This document shows, piece by piece, positions 26,301 to 35,013 of a stretch of 64,000 nucleotides of DNA. Source of the stretch: JAIROC01 sp031553535 (lineage in GTDB: Bacteria; Bacteroidota; Bacteroidia; Bacteroidales; WCHB1-69). The stretch covers positions 103,224-167,223 of the forward strand of contig JAVBLM010000004.1 in assembly GCA_031553535.1 (NCBI GenBank). The letters run 5' to 3'. The notes beneath the pieces are model-generated. The model saw only the letters and a list, made by a program, of their open reading frames with translations, did not search any database and had not been told where the DNA came from. The stretch's first letter is position 1; each line of letters begins with the position of its first letter. The position numbers and the translations under genes are program-made.

Positions 26301-29300
26301 CAATGTTTTCGGTTGGGTTGGTTATCGTAAACGTTCCCAGGGTTATTTCTGCCGTTTCGAATATATTTAAGGCAGGGACAAAAGCATGGACGGGTGGCTG
26401 AGTTTGTACAACACCATTAAGCGACCATCCCAGGGTAGCATTCCTTATAAGCGTATCTCCATAGCCGGTAACATTCACCTTGACGGTAATGGTTTGGCCC
26501 TGCACGGCGGTAGCCGGCACGGTAAGAGCCGAATTCATCAGGTCGAAAGCGGAAACATGTTGCGTATAAGCTCCCATTGCAGTAATTTGCTTCCTTGGGG
26601 TTTTGAGAATATCATCATTACAACCCGGGTATTGCGGACAAAGCAGGGAATCATAAACATGCAATGCCAGGCTGCCGCTTACATCCGTAAAAGGAGGCAA
26701 TGTACGTATCGAATGTACATCGGTTGTAATTTCCTGCTTCCAGTCGCTTAGCGATGATATATTTGTTCCATAATATCCTACATAAGCGGGTGCATAGTAA
26801 TTATTATAGTCAATATCAAATTGGGAGAAGCTACCGGGTTGCCAAAAGTAGATCGGATATGCCCAGGGAGAGGCCATTACAATATTATTGTTCTTGATAA
26901 CCATATCCTCATAACCTGAATTGTAAATATAGATCCCCCTTGCCGGCCCGCTTCCGGAAATATAAACAGAATTATGTATAACTTCGGATTTGGTAGCATA
27001 GGCATAAATTCCATAAGATGCATCTGTGGTGTAAAGGATAATTTCATTATTGGCAACCAATGCCCTGGTTTGAGCAGATGTAACATTAAAACGATTATGA
27101 GAGTTAAGATATAACCCGTAAGGATATTGAATAGCGTTACTTCGCTGGAGTATCCTGTTTCCGATAACAGGCCCGTTGCAGTTATCCATACGTAATGTCC
27201 ACCAGATTGTGGAGATATCGGAAGTTCTGCTCAATATGTTATTATAGGAACAGCTTGTAAAGTCCGTATAGTATGGATACGTAGCGTAATAATATTGATT
27301 GCTCACCTTATTGCTGTCAAAAACGACATGGGTTCCGTAATGTGTACTGGTTCCCCCGTAAAAATAAAATCCGTAATACCCGCCATCCAGCAAGTTATTA
27401 ATAAAAAAGATGCTGTCCACATTGCCGGTTGACTGTGCTTTGGAAACGGGTGCATTCGTTGGCGAAGAAGAGGCAGTTGTGGGATTTCCCAACAGTTTAC
27501 AGTCACGAACTACAATGTTGGTACAAGATCCTGTAAATTGGATTGCAGGAACAGTACCTGATTGTACATCCACCGTAATTGCTTTGATTGTAATATCCCG
27601 TATCTCGGGCAAAACAATTCCCGCCCCTGATAGAGGACGTATAATGGCACTGTCAGGATGATTATCCGAAGAAGTAATGGTGAGATGGTACCCCTTTAAA
27701 TAATCCGTCAAATCACTTAAATCAATATTTCCATCAAAAACCCCTTTTAGTTTTAACGTAAGATCTCCTCCTACCCCGCAATTACGGATGGTATTGAATA
27801 CATCTTCCAGGAGAGCATACTCGCCTCCCTCGCCAACCGTCACCTCACCGGATGGTATGGACAAACATCCAAAGGAAATAACGGTCAGGGTATCGTCCCG
27901 GGTAGTTGAATCCTTTACCCCGTTGGGCATACTTACCCATACCGTAATCGTATCCAGCTTCCCTGCTGTTGGTGCGTAGGAACCGATGGTGATGGTATCG
28001 GTAAAATCATCGGGTAATTCCCCGTAGTAGCCGGCAGGAGCTTGTACCTGTCCGTTCAATGTCCAGTTTACAACGCAGGAGTCCAGGTTTTTTCTTCCTT
28101 TATTGCGTATGGTAACCTGTACGGGTGAAGGAACCCCTGCTATTACCCCTTTCTTATTTTCGGGTATGTTAATGGAATTCAAAGCTACGGAAGATTGCAG
28201 GTTGGCTTCCCCTATCAAATAAAAACGGACAATCGGGCGGTAAGTCCTTTTCCAATTTTTGGTAATAGCATCGTTAAACGAACTACCCCAATAGCCTGTA
28301 GTTACCATGTCGCTGGAAGAGAATGAATTTTTCCACCCACCCATAGTAAATGATCCTTTTTGATGATTCCAATAAACCAACAGATTCTTTCCGGGAGGCA
28401 ACATAAAGGGCTCATTCAGGGTAATCTCCACCCATCCGGCTGCCGTAGCACTTAAAGTACCCTGCCATACCAGTGTTGCCCCGTCTGTAATAGGGTCCAC
28501 GTAATAGTGGTTCGTTATTTTATTCTCATCCACTGCCTTGAGATAACATGTTTGATTTGCAAGATTCAAGCCCGCTGAATAATGGTCATATTCCCATGCC
28601 AGCCTGGTGATCGTACCGTTGGTAGCAATTTCACTGGCAAGATATAACATCCTGCTATAGCTGTAATTATAACCTAGATTTGCCGGCATGCTTTCATCTG
28701 TTAGTGCACCATATCCTACGGTTACATATCCTGTTGGGGTACTGGCGGTTATTCGTTTGATATAATAGCGGCCTGTCTCCTCCGCATTATTATCAAGCAT
28801 ATCCTTTAACCTGATGGAGTACGCAACATCGCTTCCAAATACTAGTTGGGGAATTGTTGCCGTAAATAAATTACCCGCACCGGATGTCATCTCCAATGTA
28901 TCAAAACTTGTTGTTCCCCCTGATGTGGTTTCCACAAATAAATCAACGGGGCCTACCTGCGTTCCCGATACGGTGGTTATCTTTGCCGTTATCGTATAAG
29001 GGCCTGTTTTATATACCGTGTCGGCGGGAGGCTTAACAAATGAAATTCTAATATCACTACTGCCGTATACAAACTTGGTTAATGTATCGTCCCACGTTGA
29101 GGGATCCTGTTGCCCATTGGGCAGGGATACCCATACGGCAACCGTATCAAATCCATTTCCCTTGGGAGTATAATGGCCTACCGTATCCCGGTGGTTGTAA
29201 TCCCACGGCAATCCTGGAGTAATGGACAGATTTTTGGATACCGGAGCCGCATTGTTTACACTATACGAAACCGTTACCGAATGTATATCCGACCCGCCTC

Positions 29301-30885
29301 TATTTCTTATCGTAGCTATTATCGGAAGCGATGTGGTGGGAGTAACCACTACAGTATCCGGCATATCTATGGAATACAGCGTTACAGAATTGTCGTCACA
29401 CCTTCCGCTAACGTCGCCTGATATATAATGAACAGCCCCCACAAAAGCCCGTGGTAAATCATAACCACTCGATGACGGTAAAGCATAATCCCTTAATGCA
29501 TACCCTTCCGTAACGGTTAAATAATCATTCTCCATTAAAGCGGTAGAAAAGCCTCCACTGGCAGGATTGTTCGGAATTGGCACCATATAATTATTGCCAT
29601 GGATATAAAACCCGTAGGCCTCCCCCGCAGGAATAGTAACAGGCGTATTGAAAGGAATATACGTATTAGACTTTGTAGCAGGGTTAACGGTTGCCGACCC
29701 GATCAATATCCAACCGGCAGTTGTATTGTAGTTATTCTCGGCGCTATTTGTCCTGTAATATATGGTAATAGTTTGACTGCCGGGATTAAGCAATGGAGAT
29801 ATTCCCGTTATAGCAACCGCTTCCGGGCCGGCTTTCATATCAAAGGAAACACCGGCGTATTGATAGTCTCCTGTCCATGCCGGTGAAACTAAGGAATCCT
29901 TTCGGCCGTATTCGCAAAATTGTTTTATGATATAGGAAGAGCTTTGGGTGGCGTTGTTCCCGGTATTGTCGTATCCCGTAATAGAATACGAAACTTCCGT
30001 ACCGGCAACAAACTGTTCAATACTTGCCTTCCATAAAGAACTTCCACGAACAGGGCTCATCAATACGGAATCGGACTTAACCACTACTCCCTGATAGGTA
30101 GCTTGGTATTTTAGCCAGGGTTGGACAATAGATGCAGCCGTATTGCTTTCTACCCTCGCATTTATTTCCCAGGGCCCTGTACTGTTAACCGTATCCTTTA
30201 CAAGCGGGTTGATAAATGCTACGGTAGGAGGATGTATCTCATATTCTGCTGCCTCGAGGCGGAAATCATCCAGTAGCCAGCCGTACGAAACATGGGTTCC
30301 CTGTACGCTTCCGTGCTTGATAATAAAACGGAATTCTACCCGTGCAACACCTGCCACCGTAGACAAATCAAACAATTCATCCTTCCACCACGATTGGGCA
30401 GGTAATGCGGTACTGTCGCCCGCCAACCATTCGGGATAACTGGCAGCATTAAAGCCTGTAGTGCCGGTATAATTGCCAGAACCCAGATAGTAATGCCCTT
30501 CCGGCAGGGGATTCCAATCACCCATGCCGTCTCTGCGGTATTCTATCCGTACATTGTCTAAGGGAGACACCTTGCAAATGTGGCTAAAACGCAGGTAAAC
30601 ATACTCATAAGGAGTACAATCATAAGAAGGAGTTGTCAAAACAACAGAATCGCCCGGCGTGCCGGGTAGCTTTCCCCTGTAGTATTGGAGATTAGGGGAC
30701 AATGGATCGGCTTGAGGATAAACTCTACCGGGTTGCCACGAACCGCTTATAGAGCTGGAAACAACATTCCATCCCGTGGGAGGGGAAGCTCCTTCAAAAT
30801 CTTCTGTCCATGTTTGCTTTTGTTGTGCATGTGTTTGCTGTACGTACAGCAAAATTACTGTTAAGATTAATAAAACCCTTTTCAT
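23365..30885 (-). CDS. Giant T9SS-exported surface protein 2 (2506 aa, one beta-helix, CUB domain)
   Basis: Signal peptide 1-20 (VLLILTVILLYVQQTHA). The N-terminal MAM-like domain (about 22-205; SWWKEELFDLS, SYGWLLDDFRL) is followed by Ig-like, lectin-like and CARDB-like domains as in giant 1. There is a single beta-helix module at about 1015-1440. Unlike the others it has a CUB-like domain near 1655-1790 (DYIEIYDGVGTAGIMLGRFD, GPVTIRFYSD, SYMGFIIHV). A second MAM-like domain follows at about 1920-2080 (WYFHDTAV), then CARDB repeats and the T9SS type A sorting domain at about 2425-2506 (EQNIPNPTDNSTIIRYSIPQ ... KRMSIK). By eye the DNA is richer in G+C than giants 3 and 4. Surface structural or adhesive protein by inference. 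Regulator 2 lies upstream, 342 bp away. Confidence 0.95.
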   Translation of the reverse strand: MKRVLLILTVILLYVQQTHAQQKQTWTEDFEGASPPTGWNVVSSSISGSWQPGRVYPQADPLSPNLQYYRGKLPGTPGDSVVLTTPSYDCTPYEYVYLRFSHICKVSPLDNVRIEYRRDGMGDWNPLPEGHYYLGSGNYTGTTGFNAASYPEWLAGDSTALPAQSWWKDELFDLSTVAGVARVEFRFIIKHGSVQGTHVSYGWLLDDFRLEAAEYEIHPPTVAFINPLVKDTVNSTGPWEINARVESNTAASIVQPWLKYQATYQGVVVKSDSVLMSPVRGSSLWKASIEQFVAGTEVSYSITGYDNTGNNATQSSSYIIKQFCEYGRKDSLVSPAWTGDYQYAGVSFDMKAGPEAVAITGISPLLNPGSQTITIYYRTNSAENNYNTTAGWILIGSATVNPATKSNTYIPFNTPVTIPAGEAYGFYIHGNNYMVPIPNNPASGGFSTALMENDYLTVTEGYALRDYALPSSSGYDLPRAFVGAVHYISGDVSGRCDDNSVTLYSIDMPDTVVVTPTTSLPIIATIRNRGGSDIHSVTVSYSVNNAAPVSKNLSITPGLPWDYNHRDTVGHYTPKGNGFDTVAVWVSLPNGQQDPSTWDDTLTKFVYGSSDIRISFVKPPADTVYKTGPYTITAKITTVSGTQVGPVDLFVETTSGGTTSFDTLEMTSGAGNLFTATIPQLVFGSDVAYSIRLKDMLDNNAEETGRYYIKRITASTPTGYVTVGYGALTDESMPANLGYNYSYSRMLYLASEIATNGTITRLAWEYDHYSAGLNLANQTCYLKAVDENKITNHYYVDPITDGATLVWQGTLSATAAGWVEITLNEPFMLPPGKNLLVYWNHQKGSFTMGGWKNSFSSSDMVTTGYWGSSFNDAITKNWKRTYRPIVRFYLIGEANLQSSVALNSINIPENKKGVIAGVPSPVQVTIRNKGRKNLDSCVVNWTLNGQVQAPAGYYGELPDDFTDTITIGSYAPTAGKLDTITVWVSMPNGVKDSTTRDDTLTVISFGCLSIPSGEVTVGEGGEYALLEDVFNTIRNCGVGGDLTLKLKGVFDGNIDLSDLTDYLKGYHLTITSSDNHPDSAIIRPLSGAGIVLPEIRDITIKAITVDVQSGTVPAIQFTGSCTNIVVRDCKLLGNPTTASSSPTNAPVSKAQSTGNVDSIFFINNLLDGGYYGFYFYGGTSTHYGTHVVFDSNKVSNQYYYATYPYYTDFTSCSYNNILSRTSDISTIWWTLRMDNCNGPVIGNRILQRSNAIQYPYGLYLNSHNRFNVTSAQTRALVANNEIILYTTDASYGIYAYATKSEVIHNSVYISGSGPARGIYIYNSGYEDMVIKNNNIVMASPWAYPIYFWQPGSFSQFDIDYNNYYAPAYVGYYGTNISSLSDWKQEITTDVHSIRTLPPFTDVSGSLALHVYDSLLCPQYPGCNDDILKTPRKQITAMGAYTQHVSAFDLMNSALTVPATAVQGQTITVKVNVTGYGDTLIRNATLGWSLNGVVQTQPPVHAFVPALNIFETAEITLGTFTITNPTENIVVWIDQVNGKKDGNIHNDTLRMILNRVPLVEFVAPFVADTVYQLSFDVNIKVNDGTGAPVSTPKLFIHTTVNGHYPLYDSIGFTQNGAVWTATVPSQYYNSKVVYSVSVSDGTVTDTITDSTYIKFGDRVGSQDMRLPQTGSNSYYKCGTVYPNLGQAFGNNGGYSNYCDGYSVIYPAIPGAKIQVSGSYQTEQLRDYIEIYDGVGTAGIMLGRFDGTGTIPALTSITGPVTIRFYSDANVNTASSSYMGFIIHVACYSSPLYPDNALTVMNVASPVNDPEDLCEPDYVPLKITVTNTGENDYNFAANPIEVGARVINPLGEDTVYIRRIAGGTLLSAGTGTFEITPALPIMYAGSYDIKAWVSSPIDYIAYDDTIHYTFLSGKIGLPVDENFSTANLPYEFISKPLAGANTWEPYQPDINVYPVKPQFGTGMLRFSGTVGSMSVLTTRQMDMIGAVNPKLEFWYFHDTAVTAITEDESYMDVKIIADNLSTTVLSVPKTGNTYGWAQYIVDLSSYTTAQCVLIEFAATNDDKSGALSEQYIDRIFITSHQDLAVLDFIITPEIKTCDMQNKDVYVIVATATNHTIDFSQYPTNLALEIPGYSPFSEPLRKTIPGKERDTVLVASGINFTKGVHTLKAYLTTSIDGNNSNDTASLPLDINPEISVTAQAVSGGTDCLSKGTPVQQKVTVKNTGNLAIPGIEVILNVMASSQQALTKSAGDLNPGDSTDILFDAYTVPADAQYQVQIMGYMDCDSTLVNDGTSVDECVDMDDLAITHILSPDSLDGGIDQVGSTKEIEVSLMNTSDMTNYQHVDITALIEDEHGQVLSSHVDIIPVINALDNNMLFKFSQKYTVPDKRVYYIRVFISKVDNYPENDTISIERSTEETGFAIGKGNIFTMEQNIPNPTDNSTIIRYSIPQSGKVIFRIHSMNGQILYNKVIDSESGNQRIEINTLELSSGIYMYSMEYKGQRIVKRMSIK

Positions 30886-31024
30886 TGTAATATAATTTTA
30901 GTTAATAATTGGTTTTTCATTTAGTGGCAAGTTGTTAGTTGTTAATATTTCTAGATTCAATAGCATACTTTGTTTGTTTATAGTTTACTTCTTGTTGCTT
31001 GCAGTGTTTTTCTAAAAATTTAAT

Positions 31025-31065
31025 CCTTTTATCTATTTTATCTGCTTTATCGATTTTATCCTTTC
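31025..31065 (-). repeat. GATAAA 9-bp minisatellite, copy C (4 units) in the giant 2 leader
   Basis: On the minus strand four nnGATAAAn units with the same GAAAG and AAAAGG flanks as copy B (10861-10919). It lies between the -7 box (31110) and the giant 2 start (30885), so it would be part of the transcript leader and its length could vary. Confidence 0.65.
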
Positions 31066-31109
31066 TGCTTGTTGCTTACTGCGATATTGATTCACATTGT
31101 TTGGTGATT

Positions 31110-31177
31110 CAAAAATAGATGAAATGTAAATAGAAATACTGGACAAAACATAGACACCCACAAGACAAATCATGGAC
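31110..31177 (-). promoter_or_regulatory. Giant 2 promoter with four GAC cores at exact 11-bp spacing
   Basis: The minus-strand -7 box TATTTTTG is at 31110-31117. On the + strand GAC trinucleotides start at 31142, 31153, 31164 and 31175, each 11 bp apart; the first and last are GGAC. On the transcribed strand this reads GTC on one helix face upstream of the -7 box, with no TTG -33 element. Fits an array bound by a multimeric activator, presumably regulator 2. Confidence 0.5.
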
Positions 31178-31227
31178 TTTTTCAAAACAAAACAAAAAAA
31201 AGACAATATTTTAATGAAACAGTATTA

Positions 31228-33123
31228 TCAGGATGGATACTTTTCTATATTTTTAAAATAATCACGTAGTTTTGATGCTGTTATTCCCATTTTATTGGCA
31301 AGGCGCTGTTTTTTCTTCCAGCATGCATCCGTGGAAACGTTGAGCAAATGGGCTATTTTCTTGGTGTCCAAGTCCAGGTAAATACAGGAAATTAACTGTA
31401 TATCATTGGCTGTAAGATTCGGAGACTTGTTTTTTAAAGCCATCAACAGGGAAGGATTCATTTCTTCGAAATGATTTAAAAAAGTATCCCATTCCGAGGA
31501 ATCTTTTAATTGTATTTTCAGATCCCATATAATAGAATTCAATACAGTATCTCTTGATTTTTCAGGAATTTTCAAAAGTGATTGGAGAATTTCATTGAGC
31601 CATTCGTGCCTGTTGGTATGGGATAATATTTTTGCGGTAAGTTGTCTGTTTTTAGCATCTATTTCATTGTTTAGTTTTTCCTGCTTTAATAATGCCAACG
31701 TTTCCTGTTCCTTGAGTTGTTGAGCCAATAATAGTTTTTCATTGTTGAGGCGTTCCTGTTCCAATATTCTTTCTATTTCCTGCTCTTTCATCCGCTGTTT
31801 GAGGAGTAATTTCTCATTTACTTCATTTTGAAGCCTTTCTTTTTCCAATAAGTTTAATGCTTCCTGTTCTTTTAATTGCTGTTTTAGCCGTAGTTTTTCA
31901 ATATTTAATCGCTCCTGTTCCAATAATGCCAACGTTTCTTTTTCTTTCGTCTCTTGTTCCAGTATCTGTTTTTTGTTTTTTTCTTTTTCCAGTTCCAATT
32001 CTGTTATTTGTTTCCCCTGTTTGTTACGTATGGATTGAATACGCAACACCCATATTAATATGACAGCAAGGATTATTATAAAAATCAAAATAGAAATAAA
32101 CAAGATACGTTCTGCTTTTTGTTTGGCTTTGTTTTCCGATAAATCCCTTTCCGAATTCAATAATTTAAAACGGACACGATTTGTTTCAAGATTCTCCTTA
32201 ATATTCATTTTATATAAAGAATCTTTCATTAGCATAACCGAATCATTGTATGCCCATGCTAAAGCAGCGGAATTATTCACCCTGTAATGATCGGAAAGCC
32301 TCTCATAAATATTGATATATTCTTCCAAAGTGGGGTCACATTCTAATGCATGCTTTGCATAATAAAGAGCTTCTTCCTGTTTATTCTGTTCCTGATATAT
32401 TCTAGAGGCTAACAGGAAAAAAGAGACACTATGTTTGAATTTCTCTATCTCACCTTCATGCTCTTTTAAAACATCCAAAATTACTTTTTCGGCGGAAAAG
32501 TACTCTTGTTTTTTATAAAAGATCTTTGCCTTTGTAATTTGTGCTTCAAACAATGCTCCTTTTGTAGCTTTGCTTTTAAATAATAGCAAACCTAAGTCAA
32601 TATATTCTTCGGCTAAATCAAGATTATTTTCATCACTGGCTATATCACTTAAGTTCACATACAATGTGGCTCTCAGTAGCGTATCTCCCATTTCCTTGGC
32701 AATAACAAGCGCTTTCTGATAATATTCCTTTGCCTGGCTCAACTTCTGATCCATTGAGTAAAGGTCTGCGATATTATTTAATAATACGATCTCTCCTTTT
32801 TGATCGGATATTTTTAAAGCAATCTTATAGGCATCCAAATAACATTCCATCGCTTTGTCGTAATCGGAAATAATTCTATATGCGATTCCCATATCATTTA
32901 ATGCTTTTATTTGTAAAATATTCCAATTGTTTTTTTCTGCTAATAATTGAACTTCGTTACAAATTTCAATGGCTTTGAGATAGTTTTTATCACTCAATTC
33001 TTTTCTTCCGGATTTCAGCAGTTGTTCGGCATGTTCCTTAGGATAAACATTTCCATATCCTATTATATGGGCAAAAAGTAGAAAAGACGAAAGAATAATT
33101 TTATAAATAGCTCTCTTCTTCAT
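31228..33123 (-). CDS. Membrane-spanning TPR / coiled-coil / LuxR-like HTH regulator 2
   Basis: 631 residues, paralogue of regulators 1 and 3. Signal peptide 1-23 (IILSSFLLFAHIIGYGN), TPR array to about residue 310 (CYLDAYKIALKISDQKGE, KEYYQKALVIAKEMGD), membrane helix ILFISILIFIIILAVILIWV near 345-365, then the longest coiled coil of the three: four copies of the KLLLxQQLKEQExLALLEQE unit spaced 25 or 28 residues apart. The C-terminal HTH (LTANDIQLIS, DTKKIAHLLNVSTDACWKKK, QRLANKMGI) is LuxR-like. Nothing is known of the signal; TPRs suggest a protein partner in the periplasm. Located upstream of giant 2 on the same strand, with the phased GAC array between them. Confidence 0.85.
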   Translation of the reverse strand: MKKRAIYKIILSSFLLFAHIIGYGNVYPKEHAEQLLKSGRKELSDKNYLKAIEICNEVQLLAEKNNWNILQIKALNDMGIAYRIISDYDKAMECYLDAYKIALKISDQKGEIVLLNNIADLYSMDQKLSQAKEYYQKALVIAKEMGDTLLRATLYVNLSDIASDENNLDLAEEYIDLGLLLFKSKATKGALFEAQITKAKIFYKKQEYFSAEKVILDVLKEHEGEIEKFKHSVSFFLLASRIYQEQNKQEEALYYAKHALECDPTLEEYINIYERLSDHYRVNNSAALAWAYNDSVMLMKDSLYKMNIKENLETNRVRFKLLNSERDLSENKAKQKAERILFISILIFIIILAVILIWVLRIQSIRNKQGKQITELELEKEKNKKQILEQETKEKETLALLEQERLNIEKLRLKQQLKEQEALNLLEKERLQNEVNEKLLLKQRMKEQEIERILEQERLNNEKLLLAQQLKEQETLALLKQEKLNNEIDAKNRQLTAKILSHTNRHEWLNEILQSLLKIPEKSRDTVLNSIIWDLKIQLKDSSEWDTFLNHFEEMNPSLLMALKNKSPNLTANDIQLISCIYLDLDTKKIAHLLNVSTDACWKKKQRLANKMGITASKLRDYFKNIEKYPS

Positions 33124-33536
33124 TATATAGCAGTTAATTTGAAAGATGAAATATAAATATAATAAAAAGGTGCCAGTAGGGCAAACGCATTAACATTCCC
33201 GAAACCCGAAGCATATGAGTGCATAGCAGCGAAGTAAAATAATCCAGTTCTTCTTATTAATTATTCCTTTTTATAGGCTGTTCCATTCTTTACAGTGACG
33301 ATAATTTATTTGTTCATAGCATATTATCCCTTTGGAGAAAATCATAAGGGTGTCCTCTCTTCCGGTTTATTTACATTCCTCCTTCCTCCCTATTACTCGA
33401 GCAAACTCTCATGCTTCCGGCTTTGCTTCAGGCCAAAGCTCTTTTGTTAGTTCATTGCGCTATTGATAGGAACGGAGTTAATTCAATCTTTATTTATATA
33501 TTCCAATTCATATATTTAATTCGTTTTTTTCTCTCC

Positions 33537-33569
33537 AAACCTTGAAGGTTTCGAAAACCTTCAAGGTTT
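33537..33569. repeat. Perfect 15-bp inverted repeat
   Basis: Arms AAACCTTGAAGGTTT and AAACCTTCAAGGTTT around CGA; T-rich on both sides. It can form a bidirectional terminator-like hairpin between the HU/DUF4469 gene (33682) and regulator 2. The rest of the 558-bp gap 33124-33681 shows no gene. Confidence 0.55.
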
Positions 33570-33611
33570 TGTCTCCGGAATGTTCTGTTCAGGGGCATGA
33601 ATCATCTGTAT

Positions 33612-33680
33612 CTTTCACAAGTAAGTGAAAACACCTTTCACAAGTAAGTGAAAGTACCTTTCACAGATAAGGGAAAGATG
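33612..33680. repeat. Three tandem 23-bp units, each a small palindrome
   Basis: Units at 33612-33634, 33635-33657 and 33658-33680. Each has CTTTCAC, a 6-base spacer and GTGAAA(G); the third is degenerate (GGGAAAG). The array ends one base before the HU/DUF4469 stop (33682) and would be in its 3' untranslated region. Confidence 0.75.
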
Positions 33681-33681
33681 C

Positions 33682-34419
33682 CTATACGATTGCCAACGGT
33701 TGATTAAATACATAAGTCCGTGGTTCTTTAAGGGTCTTATTACTGGTAGTAAACTGTGTGATAATTTTCAGCTTATAATCGCCGGGAGGTAGCTCCGCGG
33801 GCATAATAAAACTGATGTTTGAAGGATCGTTTATCAGGATGGAATTCATCGAGATAAGAACCAGTGAGGCCTCATCCGCCATATTTACCAGATAAAGCCC
33901 ATTGTCCGGATGTTCGCCTGCAATTTTTATTTTGCTACCGGTTACATTCACTCCGCCGCCAAGGGTAAGCATAGTGTTTACTTCGCCCGAAGCCACATCG
34001 GTAACCGAGTTGATAAATGTGCCCACGGATGCCATTCCGTGTATCTTTACCGATGCCGAATTTACAGCCTGACGAAGGTCGCTTGTAGGGGTTGTCCGAA
34101 CAATGAGCTTGTGTTCAGTGGAATCCCAGCTTGCATTATCGCCCAAGAATACGCCTTTTACATCCAAACTGAAAAAGGCCATTCCAAATTTTACCGAATC
34201 ACCCCGGAGAATACATTCGATTGCCAAACCTTTGAGAAGTTCCATCGACGCTCTGAGTGTGGCAGGGGTAAGATCCGTATGGCGGTTTTTGGCTATATTT
34301 ATCAGGTCATCTTCATCTATCGACCTTGAAATCATAACCTTTCCGAAACGATCGTCGGTACGTTCGGTAATCGAAAGGTTATAAAGCTCTACGAATACTG
34401 TGTTTTTGTCTTCTGTCAT
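33682..34419 (-). CDS. HU-type DNA-binding protein with C-terminal DUF4469 domain
   Basis: 245 residues. The N-terminal about 110 residues look like the Bacteroidetes HU-like DNA-binding domain (DDLINIAKNRHTDLTPATLR, GDSVKFGMAFFSLDVKG), followed by a beta-rich DUF4469 domain at about 130-240 (GGGVNVTGSKIKIAGEHPDN, SFIMPAELPPGDYKLKIIT). The family is abundant in Bacteroidales genomes as scattered paralogues; roles are largely unknown, presumably nucleoid or surface-associated. No signal peptide. A -7 box at 34716 and a possible small upstream gene (34457-34687) suggest a two-gene transcript. A relic of a paralogue's C-terminus lies at 4490-4633. Confidence 0.82.
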   Translation of the reverse strand: MTEDKNTVFVELYNLSITERTDDRFGKVMISRSIDEDDLINIAKNRHTDLTPATLRASMELLKGLAIECILRGDSVKFGMAFFSLDVKGVFLGDNASWDSTEHKLIVRTTPTSDLRQAVNSASVKIHGMASVGTFINSVTDVASGEVNTMLTLGGGVNVTGSKIKIAGEHPDNGLYLVNMADEASLVLISMNSILINDPSNISFIMPAELPPGDYKLKIITQFTTSNKTLKEPRTYVFNQPLAIV

Positions 34420-34456
34420 AATATTCTTTTTTTACATTATTATTTTATTTAATTAA

Positions 34457-34687
34457 TTATGAGATAATATGTTTTTCATTAGGGGGTAAGGAGGTTGTTG
34501 AGGTTCTCGAAACGCCGAAGCGACCGGGCACTTCAGTCTTCGAAGTATCCGGATTTCTGCCATTGGATGACACATCTTGCACCTTACAAACAACACGCAA
34601 AAAATCACACGTAGTATGAAAGAAAATAGCCACATCTCTGTAATTTAAGGAAGTAAGAGAGAAAGGAGGTAGTGTTTTATAGTTCAT
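34457..34687 (-). CDS. Possible small protein upstream of the HU/DUF4469 gene (76 aa, unrecognised)
   Basis: The ATG at 34687 lies 28 bp after a good -7 box (34716-34723) and the stop is 37 bp before the HU/DUF4469 start, so it is the first frame of that transcript. The peptide (MNYKTLPPFSLTSLNYRDVA ...) has no signal, membrane helix or motif that I recognise, is rich in Ser/Thr/Pro and has three Cys. A second open frame overlaps it, which weakens the case. It may be a real small gene, a leader peptide or noncoding leader RNA. Confidence 0.35.
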   Translation of the reverse strand: MNYKTLPPFSLTSLNYRDVAIFFHTTCDFLRVVCKVQDVSSNGRNPDTSKTEVPGRFGVSRTSTTSLPPNEKHIIS

Positions 34688-34715
34688 ACTATCTTTTTGT
34701 ATTTAATTCATGCTG

Positions 34716-34723
34716 CAAAGATA
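34716..34723 (-). promoter_or_regulatory. -7 box of the HU/DUF4469 transcript
   Basis: TATCTTTG on the minus strand followed by CAGC, a close match to TAnnTTTG. The AT-rich 34724-34966 stretch upstream contains no gene. Confidence 0.5.
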
Positions 34724-34966
34724 AATAATTTTTAATATAAAACAACAAAGTGCAAAATATTTTTTCAATAATTAAAAAGAAAGATATTATATAGGAAAGG
34801 AATATTATTCATTTGCAATACCTGATAAATCGGTCACTTTTATATAAAAACATATATTTAAATAAAAAGACAATGAGGAATGGTTTGGTTGTTGGGAATA
34901 AAAATATTAATTCAATATTATTTTGATTGTTTTGGTTGCGATAGCGATGTCAAGGAATCAAAAAAC

Positions 34967-34991
34967 AAAAAAAGGCTGCCGGGTGGCAGCC
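34967..34991 (-). terminator. Rho-independent terminator of giant gene 3
   Basis: Minus strand GGCTGCC, loop ACCC, GGCAGCC and seven T, 22 bp after the stop. Nearly identical to those at 11952 and 48417. Confidence 0.92.
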
Positions 34992-35013
34992 TAAATGAAT
35001 TATGAAAAAGATT

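Noticed and set aside
33352..33470. Possible gene relic in the gap between regulator 2 and the HU/DUF4469 gene
   Set aside because: No reading frame in either direction gave a recognisable peptide.
33612..33680. Three 23-bp repeats as a mini CRISPR array
   Set aside because: Units are directly adjacent with no spacers.
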